Shown here piece by piece: positions 22,277 through 32,699 of a DNA stretch of 64,000 bases. The notes beneath the pieces were generated by a model, which did no database searches, had not been told where the DNA came from, and was given only the letters and a program-made list of their open reading frames with translations. The stretch is from Cycas panzhihuaensis (taxonomy: Eukaryota > Cycadophyta). A program made the position numbers and the translations under genes. How positions within the stretch are numbered: position 1 is the first letter of the stretch; the number at the start of each line of letters is the position of its first letter. Where the stretch lies: assembly GCA_023213395.1 (NCBI GenBank), contig CM041465.1:210373741-210437740 (forward strand), given 5' to 3'.

Positions 22277-25200
22277 GTGTGCATAGCAAATGGGAGAACA
22301 ACACCATGTGGAGGATATTGTAAAGACACAACCCTCTAGATCAACGATTACAAAGTCACAACTTGTATGTTTGCCATGCCCATAGGCGGAGTGGATGCAG
22401 TTTTGGGGATTCAATAGCTACAAACGTTGGGGAATATCGTTACCAACTATATCCAGTTCAACTTGTATCATCACACAGGATGGGAAAAATTCTAAAGAAG
22501 AATCCACAAGCATACATAATTTCATGTTACAAAGTAGAGATAGAAGATATCCCCCCAGAGATTCAAGCGATCCTAGAAGAACATCAGGGAGTTTTTGAAG
22601 AACCCTAAGGGTTGCCACCAAAAAGGGAGTTGGAGCACATAATAGATCTTATCCTCAGAGCAATACCGGTCAATATTCTTCCGTATAGACATCCTTATCA
22701 TCTCTGAAAGGAAATAAAAAAAATCATACAAGAATTATTATTCCAAGGTATAGTGGCAAAAAGCATAAGTCTATTCGCTTCTCTCATGGTAGTCAATCCA
22801 AAGAAGGACGGATCTTACATAATGTACATGGATTATCATGGCTTGAATAAACTAAACATAAAGAATCGATATCCTATCCCAAGGATCGAAGGTTTACTAG
22901 ATGAGTTACATGGAGCCCGATACTTTTCAAAAATAGATCTACGCTCAAGATACTACCAAATAAGGGTCAAAGAAGAAGATGTCTACAAGACGGCATTCAA
23001 AACGCATGAAGGATTGTTTGAATTCAGGGTTATGCCATTTGTCTTAACGAATGCTCCAGCCACTTTCCAAAGCACAATGAACTCAATATTAAAACACATC
23101 CTAAGGAAATTCGAGCTAGTTTTTTTTTTACTATATCTTGGTCTACAACAAAACATGGGAAGAACATTTGGAACATATAAAGGCTGTTTTGATCATACTA
23201 GAGAAAGCTCAATTGTTTGCAAACAAGAAAAAATGCTCTTTTGCAAAGGAGAAATTAGAGTATCTGAGCCATATTATCACAAGCGAAGGAATCAAAATTG
23301 ATCCAAAGAAGATCCAGGCAATTGTAAGTTGGCTAACTCCGAAGAATGTCATAGGAATAAGAAGTTTTTTGGGCGCAGCAGGATTTCTGAGAAAGTTCAT
23401 GAAGGGATATGCACACATAGCATCACCACTAGTAGACTTGACCAAGAAGGACGCTTTTAGATGGAACTCAGGAGCAGGAGCATTTCAAGAATTAAAACAA
23501 GCAATGGTCACAACTCCAGTATTGGCCTTACCAGATTTCACCCAAACATTCACATTGGAGTGTGATGCTTCAAGTTTTGGAATTGGGGTAGTTTTGTTAC
23601 AAGGAGGGAGGCCTATAGCTTACAAAAGTTAGAAGTTGAATAATAGGGGAAAAATGAAGCCAATATATGAGAAAGAGATGTTGGCCATTATGTACGCAAT
23701 ATACCAATGGCAGCAGTATTTATTAGGGAGCAAATTTGTGGTTAGAACTAATCATGACAGCCTAAAGTGTTTTCTGAATCAAAAGGCATTATCCGATGAG
23801 CAACAAAAGTGGGTCAGCAAGTTGTAGACTTTCAACTTCACCATGGAATACAAAAAAAGGGAAAGAAAATGTGATAGCAGATGCCCTATCTAGACTGCTA
23901 GACGAAGGAAAGGTTGAAGCTTTGACCAGTTCAATAACAATAGCAACTCCAAAATGGATGATAGATTTGGCAAAGGAATACAAAGACGACAAGACATCAT
24001 AAGGAATAAGATAAAAGATCAGAGAAGGAAAAACGGAGTAGTTCACGGAACAAGGAGGATTAATCCTAAGGAAAGGAAAAATATTTGTTCCAAAAACAAG
24101 CAAATTAAAGGAGGTACTACTTCAAGAAGCTCACTCAACTCTCGTTTCAGGGCATTCAGGAATGGATAAAACCTATAGGAGGCTTTGAAACTCGTTGTAT
24201 TGGAAAGAGTTGAAATCCAACGTCCTACGATTTGTGTCAGAATGTAATAAATGTCAAAGGAATAAGATTGAATCTATAAAGACACTCAGATTGTGACAAC
24301 CCCTTCCCATTCCGCACAAAAAATGGGAAGAAATCTCTATGGATTTTATTATAGGTCTTCCTTGATCAAAAGGAAAGGACGCGATTTTTGTAGTGGTAGA
24401 CAGATTGACTAAATACGCCCATTTTAGGGGAACTCAGATAGGAGCAAAAGCAAGCTGAATAGCGAAATTATATATGAAAGAAATACATATGCTACATAGC
24501 TTTCCAAGGATTATAGTCAGTGACAAGGACCCCAAATTCACAAGTCAGTTTTGGAAGGAGGTGTTTAAAGCAGCTGGCATTAGCTTATATATGAGCTCGA
24601 CTTACCACCCATAGACAGGTGGCTAGACAGAAATAGTTAACAAATGCATGGAGGGATACTTAAGAAATTTCGCATCAAATAAACAGATGCAATGGCATCG
24701 ATGGCTCCATCTGGGAAAATGGTGGTATAACACCACACACCACTCAGTGGCAAAAATGTCACCATTTCAAGCGTTGTATGGGTATGAACCCCCATCACTC
24801 TTGAATTGGCTGAATATGTCTAAAGTTCAAACAGTCCAAGTAAACCTAGAGTAGATGTAAGAAACAATCCAAATACTAAAGAATAACTTGGAGATGGCGA
24901 AGAATAGGATGAAACAACAAGCAGATGCAAAGAGATCTAAATGAAGTTTCCAGGTAGGGGAATGGGTGTTCCTAAGACTCCAATCCTACAAACAGATCTC
25001 AATGAGACAAAATAATTGGCATAAGTTATCACCAAGATTCTTTGGACCGTACCAGATCCAGAAACGCATAGGGGAAGTGGCATATCAGTTAAAACTGCCA
25101 CTAGAAAACCAAATCCATAATATCTTTCATGTATCTTGTTTAAAGAAAAAGTTGGGTGAAAAAGAAACTCCGTAAACAAATTAACCAAAATTAGACGAAG

Positions 25201-25400
25201 AAGGAATGATGATAGTAGAACCTGAGGGAAAACTAAAGAATAGGGACAAGAATTTGTGTTCTAGGATAATAAAAGAATACCTTATCAAATGGAAGACTTT
25301 AGAGCTTAAAGATGCAACATGGGAATCTAAAGATTGGATGCAGAAAAATGGGCCTTTACCAATGCTTTGAGGGCAAAGCATTTTCTGAAGGGGAGGGACA
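22277..25400 (+). pseudogene. Element F pol: RT, RNase H, integrase, chromodomain (broken)
   Basis: The RT has MDYHGLNKLNIKNRYPIPRI and FSKIDLRSRYYQIRVKEEDV (22,750-22,980), then FRVMPFVLTNAPATFQSTMN. The catalytic FxDD segment near 23113-23145 is destroyed by a poly-T run and frame change. RNase H (from about 23520) has FTLECDASSFGIGVVL and ends NVIADALSRL (about 23869-23898). Integrase begins near 24120, with MDFIIGLP, VVVDRLTKYAHFRG, SDKDPKFTSQFW and TEIVNKCMEGYL. The C-terminal part has FFGPYQIQKRIGEVAYQLKL and [15 protein letters not shown], then a chromodomain ending EYLIKWKTLELKDATWES near 25330. Several stops and frameshifts are present. Confidence 0.9.
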
Positions 25401-25936
25401 TGTTATGTTCCTAAGGAACCCCCTCAAGTAATCTAGATATTAGTCAGGATTAATACCTTCTATGAGGCTGACTTCATCTAGTAATATGAGGAGGAATCTG
25501 TCATCTTCTGGCTAACATCTATTGGGAACAATATTAAGGAGAATATCATCCTATTTCACCGACCTCTATTTGAGGGATTTTGACCGCTATGTATAGGAAC
25601 TTTGGGCCTCATCCCAAAGCATCTTTGAAGACTTCTTGTGGCTAAATATTTTCGGTCTTAGGGCTGCAATTATCTCACCCATTTGGGGCTGTAGTTTGAA
25701 GGGTTCCTCACCTCAAAAAGGGAAGCTCACTTCTACGAAAAAGATTGGTATTTTGATGTAATTTCGCTCTATTTTGATATTGTTTAATAATAAAGATTAT
25801 TATTTTCTTTTGTGGATTTTGGAATTTCTTTTCCTTGTTAATCTTCTGTTGCATAGTATCAAGTTCTTACCTTTTTAGTGGATTCTTATCTGTATTTTAA
25901 GGAAAATTGCTATAAAAGTAGAACTAGATTGCTTCA
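25401..25936 (+). repeat. Element F 3' LTR (536 bp) and polypurine tract
   Basis: It runs from TGTTATGTTCC to GATTGCTTCA. The purine tract AGGGGAGGGA lies at 25389-25398. The Gly/Glu-rich C-terminus of the polyprotein overlaps this tract, as in L and K. Confidence 0.93.
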
Positions 25937-25941
25937 CTCCA

Positions 25942-26733
25942 CCAGTGGAATCGCCTCGATGCTCGACTGGAGTAGGTACCACTAATTAATACTGCTTCTC
26001 CAATAATCAACACAAGACCTCTAGAATGCGATGATCAAATTTTGCTCTTGGTTCTTATGTGAGCTTTCCCCATTGTATTTATTTTCTGTTTGCCCTGCAA
26101 TAATCTCCTCTTCACAACTTGCTCGCTGTGATGACTCAATGGATTTTCCATTGGTTATCTCTAACAATAATAATGATCACACGCATGTGCTACATTGGAT
26201 TTCCTCTTTCAACTCGTGATGTAAAGCACAATAGGCCGCCAGATATTGGTTCACTCCCCTCCTCAGCACGCAATACCACAATCCTTTAGTACATGGATGA
26301 AGATCCACTCGTGTTGTGCTAGACAGATTTTCTCACACACACCATACCAAACCTAGACACAACTTCACTAAATTGCTCTGCGGCTTCCCATGTGTGTGTG
26401 TTATGACACCAAATTGTTGTTCTCCTAGCTCTAAATGGGAGTATGCAAACCTAGGCACATGTATTAAGCGATCCCTACAGATGTAGAATGAGACATGTTT
26501 TTGAGGGATGGAGTTAATTGTGATATCTCAGACAATGAGAACTATAGACCCTATTGCTCAGCAACAAGCCTCTTAGCACTTTTCTCAAGGGTGCATTCAT
26601 ATGAGTTTCCTTTGCTTGCTCAAGACTTTGACAGTACAATAGCCTAACTTTGATTTTATTTCCAACTATGAATAGCTCTGAGTGGCTGTGATAAATGGTG
26701 GTTGGATGGGTAATAGACTAGATCGATATTATG
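25942..26733 (-). other. Element H1 leader, 5' part
   Basis: About 790 bases of H1 lie between F and the H1 priming site. I see no recognisable domain on either strand and no long frame. It contains a short TG repeat near 26391-26400. It has no counterpart in H2, whose leader is much shorter. Confidence 0.6.
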
Positions 26734-26745
26734 ACTCTGATACTA
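26734..26745 (-). other. Element H1 primer binding site (mutated)
   Basis: The plus strand reads ACTCTGATACTA; its reverse complement TAGTATCAGAGT differs at two positions from TGGTATCAGAGC. It lies two bases from the LTR, as in D and F, which supports the assignment. Confidence 0.8.
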
Positions 26746-26747
26746 GT

Positions 26748-27326
26748 TGTAGTGGGTCCAATAGAAAAACATCAGACAGAAGCAATATTTCCAGCAGATA
26801 ATAGAATATTTACAGTCATTCACCATCGATAATATTTCTCCAAATAATAATGCTAACAAATTATAGTAGGACTTCCCAATATTTTCATACATTCACATCA
26901 CATAGAATATAAATTACAACAGTAAACCCTCATAAAACACGATTCAGTAGAGATATGTATCATTCATACATTGATAATAGCAACATATGTAAATAAGGAA
27001 TAATTATAACAGAATAATAGCACCTGATACAAATATCCCACAGTGTTGAACCCTCTTTGAGGTGAGAGTAACCCTCCCAGCAGACACAAGGCCCTAATGG
27101 CACGAAGCCATTTTCCTTACAATAATAATTTCTCCAAGAATGCCTTACAAATAAAGAAGGCTTCTTTTTTATAGCCTTCAAAATCAACTCCTATTTTTCC
27201 CTCCAAAAAACTGACTTCATAATAAAATAAAATAAATGATTCTTCCTTTAATTCTCCTAAAAATCTACTTCCTAATAATATTTCCTTCTATAAAACCGAC
27301 TTCATCCTTATTTTAGGAATGCTACA
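26748..27326 (-). repeat. Element H1 5' LTR (579 bp)
   Basis: It is the same sequence as the LTR at 16854-17433 with scattered substitutions, and spans TGTAGTGGG to GGAATGCTACA in plus orientation. The block CCCTCTTTGAGGTGAG at 27051-27066 is the minus-strand form of the motif shared with F and H2. Confidence 0.93.
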
Positions 27327-27331
27327 ACAAA

Positions 27332-27469
27332 TTTCAAAGAGCTATTATGAAATTTTTAATAGTTGAGAATGAAGCAGACTTCTTTGGATTGCCTTCATAT
27401 GACGAAGGTCATCAGTAAAGGAGTGCGCTAAAAAACTCTTCAAATATGAAATGAAAACCCTAACCTAAT
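27332..27469 (-). other. Element C leader, part next to its priming site
   Basis: This short AT-rich stretch lies between H1 and C's priming site. No gene is seen. Together with 15197-16853 it forms a leader of about 1.8 kb, similar in size to those of D and G. Confidence 0.65.
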
Positions 27470-27481
27470 GCTTTGATACCA
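27470..27481 (-). other. Element C primer binding site
   Basis: The plus strand reads GCTTTGATACCA; the reverse complement TGGTATCAAAGC differs by one base from the initiator tRNA-Met site. The same variant is found in L and H2. Confidence 0.82.
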
Positions 27482-28538
27482 AAATAAATGTTGAGAATAC
27501 AAGGTCCCAACCCTTCTGTTGCCACCAAGATCTAAACTATTCTTGCAACTAGTTACATGAATCGAAACTTAAATTACATGCAAGTTCTTAAACCAGAGAT
27601 AAAGCAATGAAATGAACAAGAAAGCCAAGCATAAAATGTACACCCGATATAACATGGTAAAACCCCAGCAGTGTGCTAGGGAAACATCCACACAGGAAAG
27701 GTATCGATCTTTATTATCACAGAATGGAGATAATGTCCATAATAGTAGCAGAGTGCTCTCAGTAACAACAACCAGCCGCCGCCCTCCTCACAGTACATTG
27801 AACAAACCTCAACATAAAGAAATATGCCCTAAATCGGGCTAAATGAGAGAGACATACACAGCATAAATCTTGATCGTAGAATCTAGGGTATTTTATCGAA
27901 CGACCTTGATTCTCTTTACAATTTAATATTGTTTCCAGTGCTAATTTTTCGGGTCGGGGCTATCGCCCCCGAACCCCCTCTTAGCAGGGGGTGTTCCATG
28001 TCCCCCGCCCCCCGCAGAACCCCTCGAGAAAAGTTTGGAGGGGAAACCGCGCTGCCAACATGCCAAAATTTTAGCCTCCAACCACTGTTGTCACATTTCC
28101 CAACAATAAATAAAGTAGATCAAGAGGGGACATTGAAGGACAAGCTAAAGATGATTCACACTCACACTAAACTTGAAGCACAAGCACATAAGCACACTAA
28201 AATATGGGGGAGAAGGAATTGATCCAATCTCTAAAATAACTTAGATTGAACTCAACAACATAACATTACACTCATCTCTCAATCTATATGCAATACAAGA
28301 GATAATGGTCTCAATTTATAGGTTAGATAGCTCCCCTCAAGGTCATTGCATGATCGCCAAGTGTTGATCATGCATGCACTTATGTAAACATGCCAAAAGA
28401 GGGGGAAAGGGGTCATGGACCCTTAAGTTACAACATGCTACAACACTAGGAAAAGTGTGTGTGTGTGCACTTTTATACATTAAGTATAAAGCGCATAATT
28501 AATACATAACTTAACAATAAAACATAAAGGTTCTAATA
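27482..28538 (-). repeat. Element C 5' LTR, interrupted by solo LTR S2
   Basis: The part at 28111-28538 aligns with the LTRs of D and G in minus orientation. It shows the CTTAACAATAAAACATAAAGG-type end, the ATGCATGCACTTATGTAAACAT region and a CATTACACTCATCTCTC segment. The outer tip reads GGTTCTAATA, so the expected starting TG has become TA. The inner tip near 27484 no longer shows a clean TG. S2 sits just inside this inner end. Confidence 0.72.
27489..28105 (-). repeat. Solo LTR S2 (617 bp), TSD ATAAA
   Basis: The sequence starts TGTTGAGAATAC and ends ACATTTCCCAACA, with TGTTG/CAACA tips. Perfect ATAAA copies flank it (27484-27488 and 28106-28110). It is not related to the other LTRs here. 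A minus-strand AATAAAGATCG near 27705 could be a polyadenylation signal, which suggests minus orientation. It has an unusually GC-rich core (about 27948-28030) with two potential hairpins. Confidence 0.88.
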
Positions 28539-29532
28539 GATTTTAGCCTATCGGGTATGCAAATGAGTGAGAGAAGAAATGGCTATAGTTGCGACAACAA
28601 GCTAGACAATCTATCCAACAATATATAGATGTTTTTTAATAAGACAATCATAATGGTGGAATCCAAAGATACAAAGTGCACACTAAAGCTTAAATTCTTC
28701 AGTGGACTCTTCCTATCTTTGTAGCAGGAGCTACACTTGCTTGAAATTTCCTCAGTAGATGAAGCTTTATAATATGCTTTGAAAGTGGAAAGTAAAATCC
28801 ACAAAAGACCAACTAAACCTTAGTTGCAATAGCAACAACAATTTCTATGATTGTGGCATCAACAAAAACAACCAAATTATTCTAAAAAGGAGGTAGACCT
28901 GGCAGGGCCATATCGAGAATAACAAACACCAACTACAACCATAGCTACATCTACATCAGTATCCAAAAGTAGACTATTGTGAAAATTTTGCACACTACAC
29001 AAAACTAGCAGTCACTCCAATGAGGAATGCAAGAAGCAAAAGGAGTAATACAAGGCAATTGGGTGTTGAAGAAGGAGCTCACACATTCACTGAAATAACA
29101 AAAGCACCAATAATACTACTCGCTGGTCAAATGGTGGTTGACTCCAATTTGGTCCTTATGACCAAAAATTTTAGTGCCTTGGAAAGGGAGGCTCTCTTCA
29201 CTCAAAACTGTCATGTAAAAGATCATCTAGTGCTATGTACTATTGATAATGGAAGTATGAAAATTTTAGTCTTTGATCAATTAGTTAAGGAATTAAACCT
29301 CCCTACATAACTCCATCCACATCCTTATTAAGAAAGAAGGGAGAATGCCTACAAAAGTAGTAAGAATTTGCCATGTCACATTCGCAATGAAGTCTTTTGT
29401 AAACATACTAACTTGTGATGTAATTCCTATGGATTGCTATCAAATCCTATTAGGCTGACCTTATTGGTATGATAGAAATCTTGTTTATTATGGGCAAAAA
29501 CAAATGCTTACAAGTTGAATAAAGATAATGTT
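28539..29532 (+). pseudogene. Element J gag end and protease (Ty3/gypsy)
   Basis: The stretch starts within Gag: ARQSIQQYIDVF (about 28599-28634) matches ARQIVQQYIDEF of N, and KLKFFSGLF (near 28690) matches KLKFIGGLF of N. A zinc-knuckle-like CTLHKTSSHSNEEC lies near 28987-29030. The protease follows, with LVLMTKNFSALEREALFTQN and CTIDNGSMKILV (about 29233-29268), where DNG replaces the usual DS/TG. C cut J at 28538/28539 and K cut it at 29532/29533. The frame contains stops and shifts. J and N belong to one lineage. Confidence 0.83.
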
Positions 29533-30034
29533 TGTGGGAATTCCAAGGGAGATTCACACCTCAAACACAGACAATACCCGCACATATGACTATCTTGCTG
29601 AGGTTTTTCATAGGTAATCAAGTAATAATATCTATTACTAAAGTGAAAAATATAATACCCATGGCTTTATAGCCCAAATAGATTGAATATCAAGTGAAAT
29701 AACACCAATAATATAAGTACAAAAGATACCAAGTAGATAAATAAATGCCATTGTCTTCTTGTTCAAGGGGAGGTGTCCTCCTATAGTAACTCCTAAAGGC
29801 CAAAAATATGGTATATCCTCAATTGAATTGATGCCCTAAGCCTAGGATGAAAAGGCCTATATATAGGTGGGCAAAACTAGTCTAGTGAAGTTAGCCAAAA
29901 AATAAGGGTTAAGTTGGCCAGAATAATGGAATTAAGTTGGTCAAACTAGCTTATTTAGTCGGCCAAAATGAAGAAGTAGAGTTAGCCTGGTTGGCTTTAG
30001 GAAGTCAGCCAAAACTGGGGTTTGAAATGCCACG
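29533..30034 (-). repeat. Element K 3' LTR (502 bp) and polypurine tract
   Basis: In plus orientation it runs from TGTGGGAATTCC to GAAATGCCACG; the other copy ends CCACA, so the tip has one change. A purine tract (AAGGGGAGGAACT on the minus strand) lies at 30035-30047. TATA-like CTATATATAGG lies near 29860. It matches the K 5' LTR split around G. Confidence 0.88.
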
Positions 30035-31008
30035 AGTTCCTCCCCTTGAAAGCATGCTTTACCCTCAAAGCATGGAAGGTTTGTATGTTGTTGTTACCAT
30101 TCCTTAGATTCCCAAGTAGCTTCTTCGTGGTCTTGAGTCTTCCACTTGATTAGGTATTTATAGATTTCTCGGGGGCATTGTTTACTAGTTTGTATCTATA
30201 AGATGCCTTTTGGTTCCACTATAATCTTCCCTTCTTCATCCAATATTGGCAATTCTGTCTATGAGATGGTAGTTTGTCCTAGCTTGCATTTGAGGCAAGA
30301 GACATAGAAGACATTATGGATGTGACTGGTTGGTGGCAAGTTGAGTCGGTACAACACTTATCCTACCTTGTCCAAAATCTAGTATGGGCCAAAGAATTGC
30401 AGTTGTAATTTGAATTTGCTTGATTGTTTTAGAGTGGCTTGTTTATATGGTTGAAGCCTCAAGAGTACCCAATCTTCAATTTCAAATGATCTTTCCATTA
30501 TGTGTAGATTTTCTTGTTGTTTCATTTGATTTTTGGCCAAATTGAGGTTGTCCTTAAGTATCTACATTGTTCGCGTCATTTGCTCTTGTTGCTCCTGTAT
30601 GTCCTAGACCCATGAGTTACTAACCCATGTGAGAAGTGAAGGGGGTTCGAAACCATATAATGCTTGAAAGGGAGTCATTTTCGTAGATGTGTGGTAGGTG
30701 GTATTGTACCACCATTCGTCTAGGTGTAGCCATTTATGCCATTGTTGTTGTTTACTGGATGTGAAGTTCCATAGATATCCTTCTAAGCATTTATTTACAA
30801 CCTTAGTTTGTTCGTTTGTTTATGGGTGATAAGTTGTGCTCATGGAAAGTTTTGTGCCAGCTTGCCTAAACAATTCTTGCCAAAAATTGTTTGTAAATTT
30901 GGGATCCCGATTGTTGATGATGACTTTAGGGAATCCATGAAGACGATAGATCTCCTTGATGAAAAGCTCGATGATCTAATTGGATTTTGTGGTCTTTTGG
31001 ATTCCTCT

Positions 31009-31287
31009 TGTTGGAGTGCGTAACGATAACTATCACGGTGGCCTGTGACAAGTGGTATCAGAGCGACTAGGGTTCAAAACTGGTCCTATGTACCACGGTA
31101 GCGCACTCGGAGATAAGTGAAGGTGTTGGGGGTGGCGTCGAGGAACGTCGTGGTGGACATGCATGCCATGTAGGTACAGCCGACTCCTCGTGACGGGGGA
31201 GTGTTGGAGCGCATGACGCTAACTATCACAAGGAAGTCCTCTTCCCAAATCACCCCGGGGCTTTTGGTGTAACGACAACCCGTGACA
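31009..31287 (+). mobile_element. TRIM: 279-bp miniature LTR retrotransposon
   Basis: A complete LTR element in 279 bp: a 42-bp left LTR (31009-31050), AG, a tRNA-Met priming site (31053-31064), about 130 bp of non-coding interior, a purine tract GGGGGAG (31195-31201), and an 86-bp right LTR (31202-31287). Both LTRs start TGTTGGAG and end GTGACA and share ACTATCAC. The left one lacks about 44 bp from its middle. TSD CCTCT is perfect. It is clearly GC-richer than its surroundings. It codes for nothing and must have been moved by another element's enzymes. It fits the TRIM/SMART class of very small plant LTR elements. Confidence 0.93.
31053..31064 (+). other. TRIM primer binding site
   Basis: TGGTATCAGAGC is a perfect initiator tRNA-Met site, two bases after the 42-bp LTR. 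It is the same site and spacing as in D and F. Confidence 0.93.
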
Positions 31288-32091
31288 CCTCTAAAATGGG
31301 CATGTTTGGTTAGATGATCAACTACTATAAAGACTACGCCTTTCCATTTTGACTTTGGAATCCCTATTATAAAATCCATCAAAGTTTCTTCCTACTTCTG
31401 TTATGTTATATGCAGGGCCTAAAGTAGCCACAGAACCCTGATACTTTCATTTCTATTTCTTTGACACACTTCACACTCTAAAACTAGTTTGTAAATATCT
31501 GCTTTCACTCCCTTTCAAAAAAATATATTACAAATTTGGCAATATATCTTGTCAATCCCCACATGTCTTGCCATGGGAGTGGAATGTGCCTTGAGAAGAA
31601 TTTTGTTCTTGATTACTAATATTGTTGGTATAACGATCTCTCCTTGACACAAAATCAAGTTGCCTTTGAGTTCATACTTGGTTTGTTCCCCGTTGTGTAT
31701 TTCTTCAAGTATTTTCTAGGTCATCGGGCCCATCACATATTCTTGGGCCACCTCATCAATTTGGTTTGGGGTGGCGATGGAAACTGCCTAGATGGAGATG
31801 TCAACGAGGATTCATGATAATGCATCTGAAACAACATTTTCTTTTCCTTTCTTGTAAATGATGTCAAAATCAAAGGCTTGGAGCTTACTCATTCATTTAT
31901 GTTACTCGTCGGACAAGGCCTTTTAATTCAAGAAGTATTCGGGACTATCATGGTCAGTCTTGACCAAGAACTTGATTCCTAATAGATATTGTTGCCATTG
32001 GTGTACAACATACATGATAGATAGCATCTCCTTGTCATAAATAGGTTTTAGTCATTCTCTTGCATTGAGCTTGCGACTTTCATATGCTAGG

Positions 32092-32673
32092 TGTAGCGGA
32101 AGCTTTTGACTTATTACAGAAATAACACAAGGATTCATAGATATTGATCTAATATAGGCTCAAACGGACCTCCTCAATCTCAAATAATAGTGAATATTGG
32201 AAATTCACCATAAACACCAAAGTAAAGTAAAGGAAATAGTACAAATAAAAGGCAAATATATTCTCCAAAAATAATATTGGAAAGTAAAAAATAAATATAT
32301 TCTCCAAAAATAATATTGGAAAGTACAAAAATATACAATAGAATATCCTTACTGAACGCTTGCCCCTTCAAGGCGGGAATCCTTCAAATATCTCAGGCCA
32401 AAAGGATGAGCCAACTGCAGCCCTAGAGCCAAAAATATGGAAGAGATCCAACCGAAGTGATGATCCAAAATGAGAGCTTTGATCCCTATTTATAATGGTC
32501 AATTATTATCCTGCTTGAAGTCAGCCAAAATTAGGACAGTTCACTAGGAGTGGACCATTAACGAAGTCAGCTAGAAGACTGGTTTACAGGTCGGCTAATA
32601 TTCCTGCGCTCATTTCTAGGGGTTTAAGTCAGCTGACAGGCCCTTAAAGAGAGGGTTTTCCTGGAACGCAACA
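32092..32673 (-). repeat. Element L 3' LTR (582 bp) and polypurine tract
   Basis: It spans TGTAGCGGAAGC to GGAACGCAACA in plus orientation. A tandem repeat of about 39 nt (32255-32293, then 32294-32328) is single in the 5' LTR and explains the 40-bp length difference. The purine tract at 32678-32696 includes a run of 12 C (plus strand) followed by TCCCCTC. Confidence 0.93.
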
Positions 32674-32699
32674 AGTTCCCCCCCCCCCCTCCCCTCTAA

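Larger units (their letters stand above)
20356..25936 (+). mobile_element. Element F: full-length Ty3/gypsy chromovirus (decayed)
   Basis: F is 5,581 bp with 537- and 536-bp LTRs, a tRNA-Met priming site, gag, protease, RT, RNase H, integrase, a chromodomain and a polypurine tract. The target copies are CTTCA (20351-20355) and CTCCA (25937-25941), one mismatch. Flanks on both sides are H1 leader. Its Gag-protease layout is closest to L in this window. The coding part has stops and frameshifts, and the RT active site is lost. Confidence 0.93.
16854..27326 (-). mobile_element. Element H1: non-autonomous LTR element with a gag-like frame and no pol
   Basis: H1 has LTRs of 580 and 579 bp, a tRNA-Met-like priming site, a polypurine tract and a perfect ACAAA duplication. 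It is interrupted by solo LTR S1 and element F; without them it is about 4.4 kb. Its own interior holds one long broken frame (17654-19246) and leader sequence. I see no protease, RT, RNase H or integrase in it. It resembles the plant group called TR-GAG elements (LTR elements with only a gag). Its frame matches the one in H2 over most of its length, and its 3' untranslated stretch does too. Confidence 0.88.
16849..27331 (-). other. ACAAA target-site duplication bracketing element H1
   Basis: ACAAA is present at 16849-16853 and at 27327-27331, immediately outside the two LTRs of H1. Sequence on both sides belongs to C's leader. Confidence 0.93.
4500..28538 (-). mobile_element. Element C: Ty1/copia on the minus strand, 3'-truncated and split by three insertions
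   Basis: C reads right to left: 5' LTR (27484-28538), PBS (27470-27481), leader (27332-27469 and 15197-16853), gag (14628-15196) and pol (4505-7404). D, H1 and S2 interrupt it and each has a matching target duplication, so the pieces can be ordered confidently. Without the insertions C is about 5.7 kb. The last part of RNase H and the whole 3' LTR are missing at the left. At its 5' side C abuts the gag of J, whose reading continues from 28539, so C inserted into J. It is the same copia family as D and G. Confidence 0.88.
31004..31292 (+). other. CCTCT target-site duplication around the TRIM
   Basis: CCTCT lies at 31004-31008 and 31288-31292, directly outside the TGTTGG and GTGACA tips of the miniature element. 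Confidence 0.93.
30047..32091 (-). pseudogene. Element K pol 3' part: RNase H, integrase, chromodomain (split by TRIM)
   Basis: Read leftward. RNase H residues occur at about 31750-32091. The integrase core MMDFIIGIPKSKWKGVVFIV and VDHLTKHAHFRG ends at the TRIM (right flank 31293). On the other side the reading resumes as IQKTTKSN, comparable with TQIGAKAS after YAHFRG in F. The tail has HIHNVFYVSCLKCKLG and a chromodomain with IYKYLIKWKTQDHEEATWES near 30090-30150. The end reads LPCFEGKACFQGEE, overlapping the purine tract. Many stops are present. Confidence 0.85.

Noticed and set aside
27929-28222. Plus-strand frame of 97 codons across S2 and C's LTR
   Set aside because: It crosses the S2 boundary and its target duplication, and is open only because of the GC-rich LTR core.
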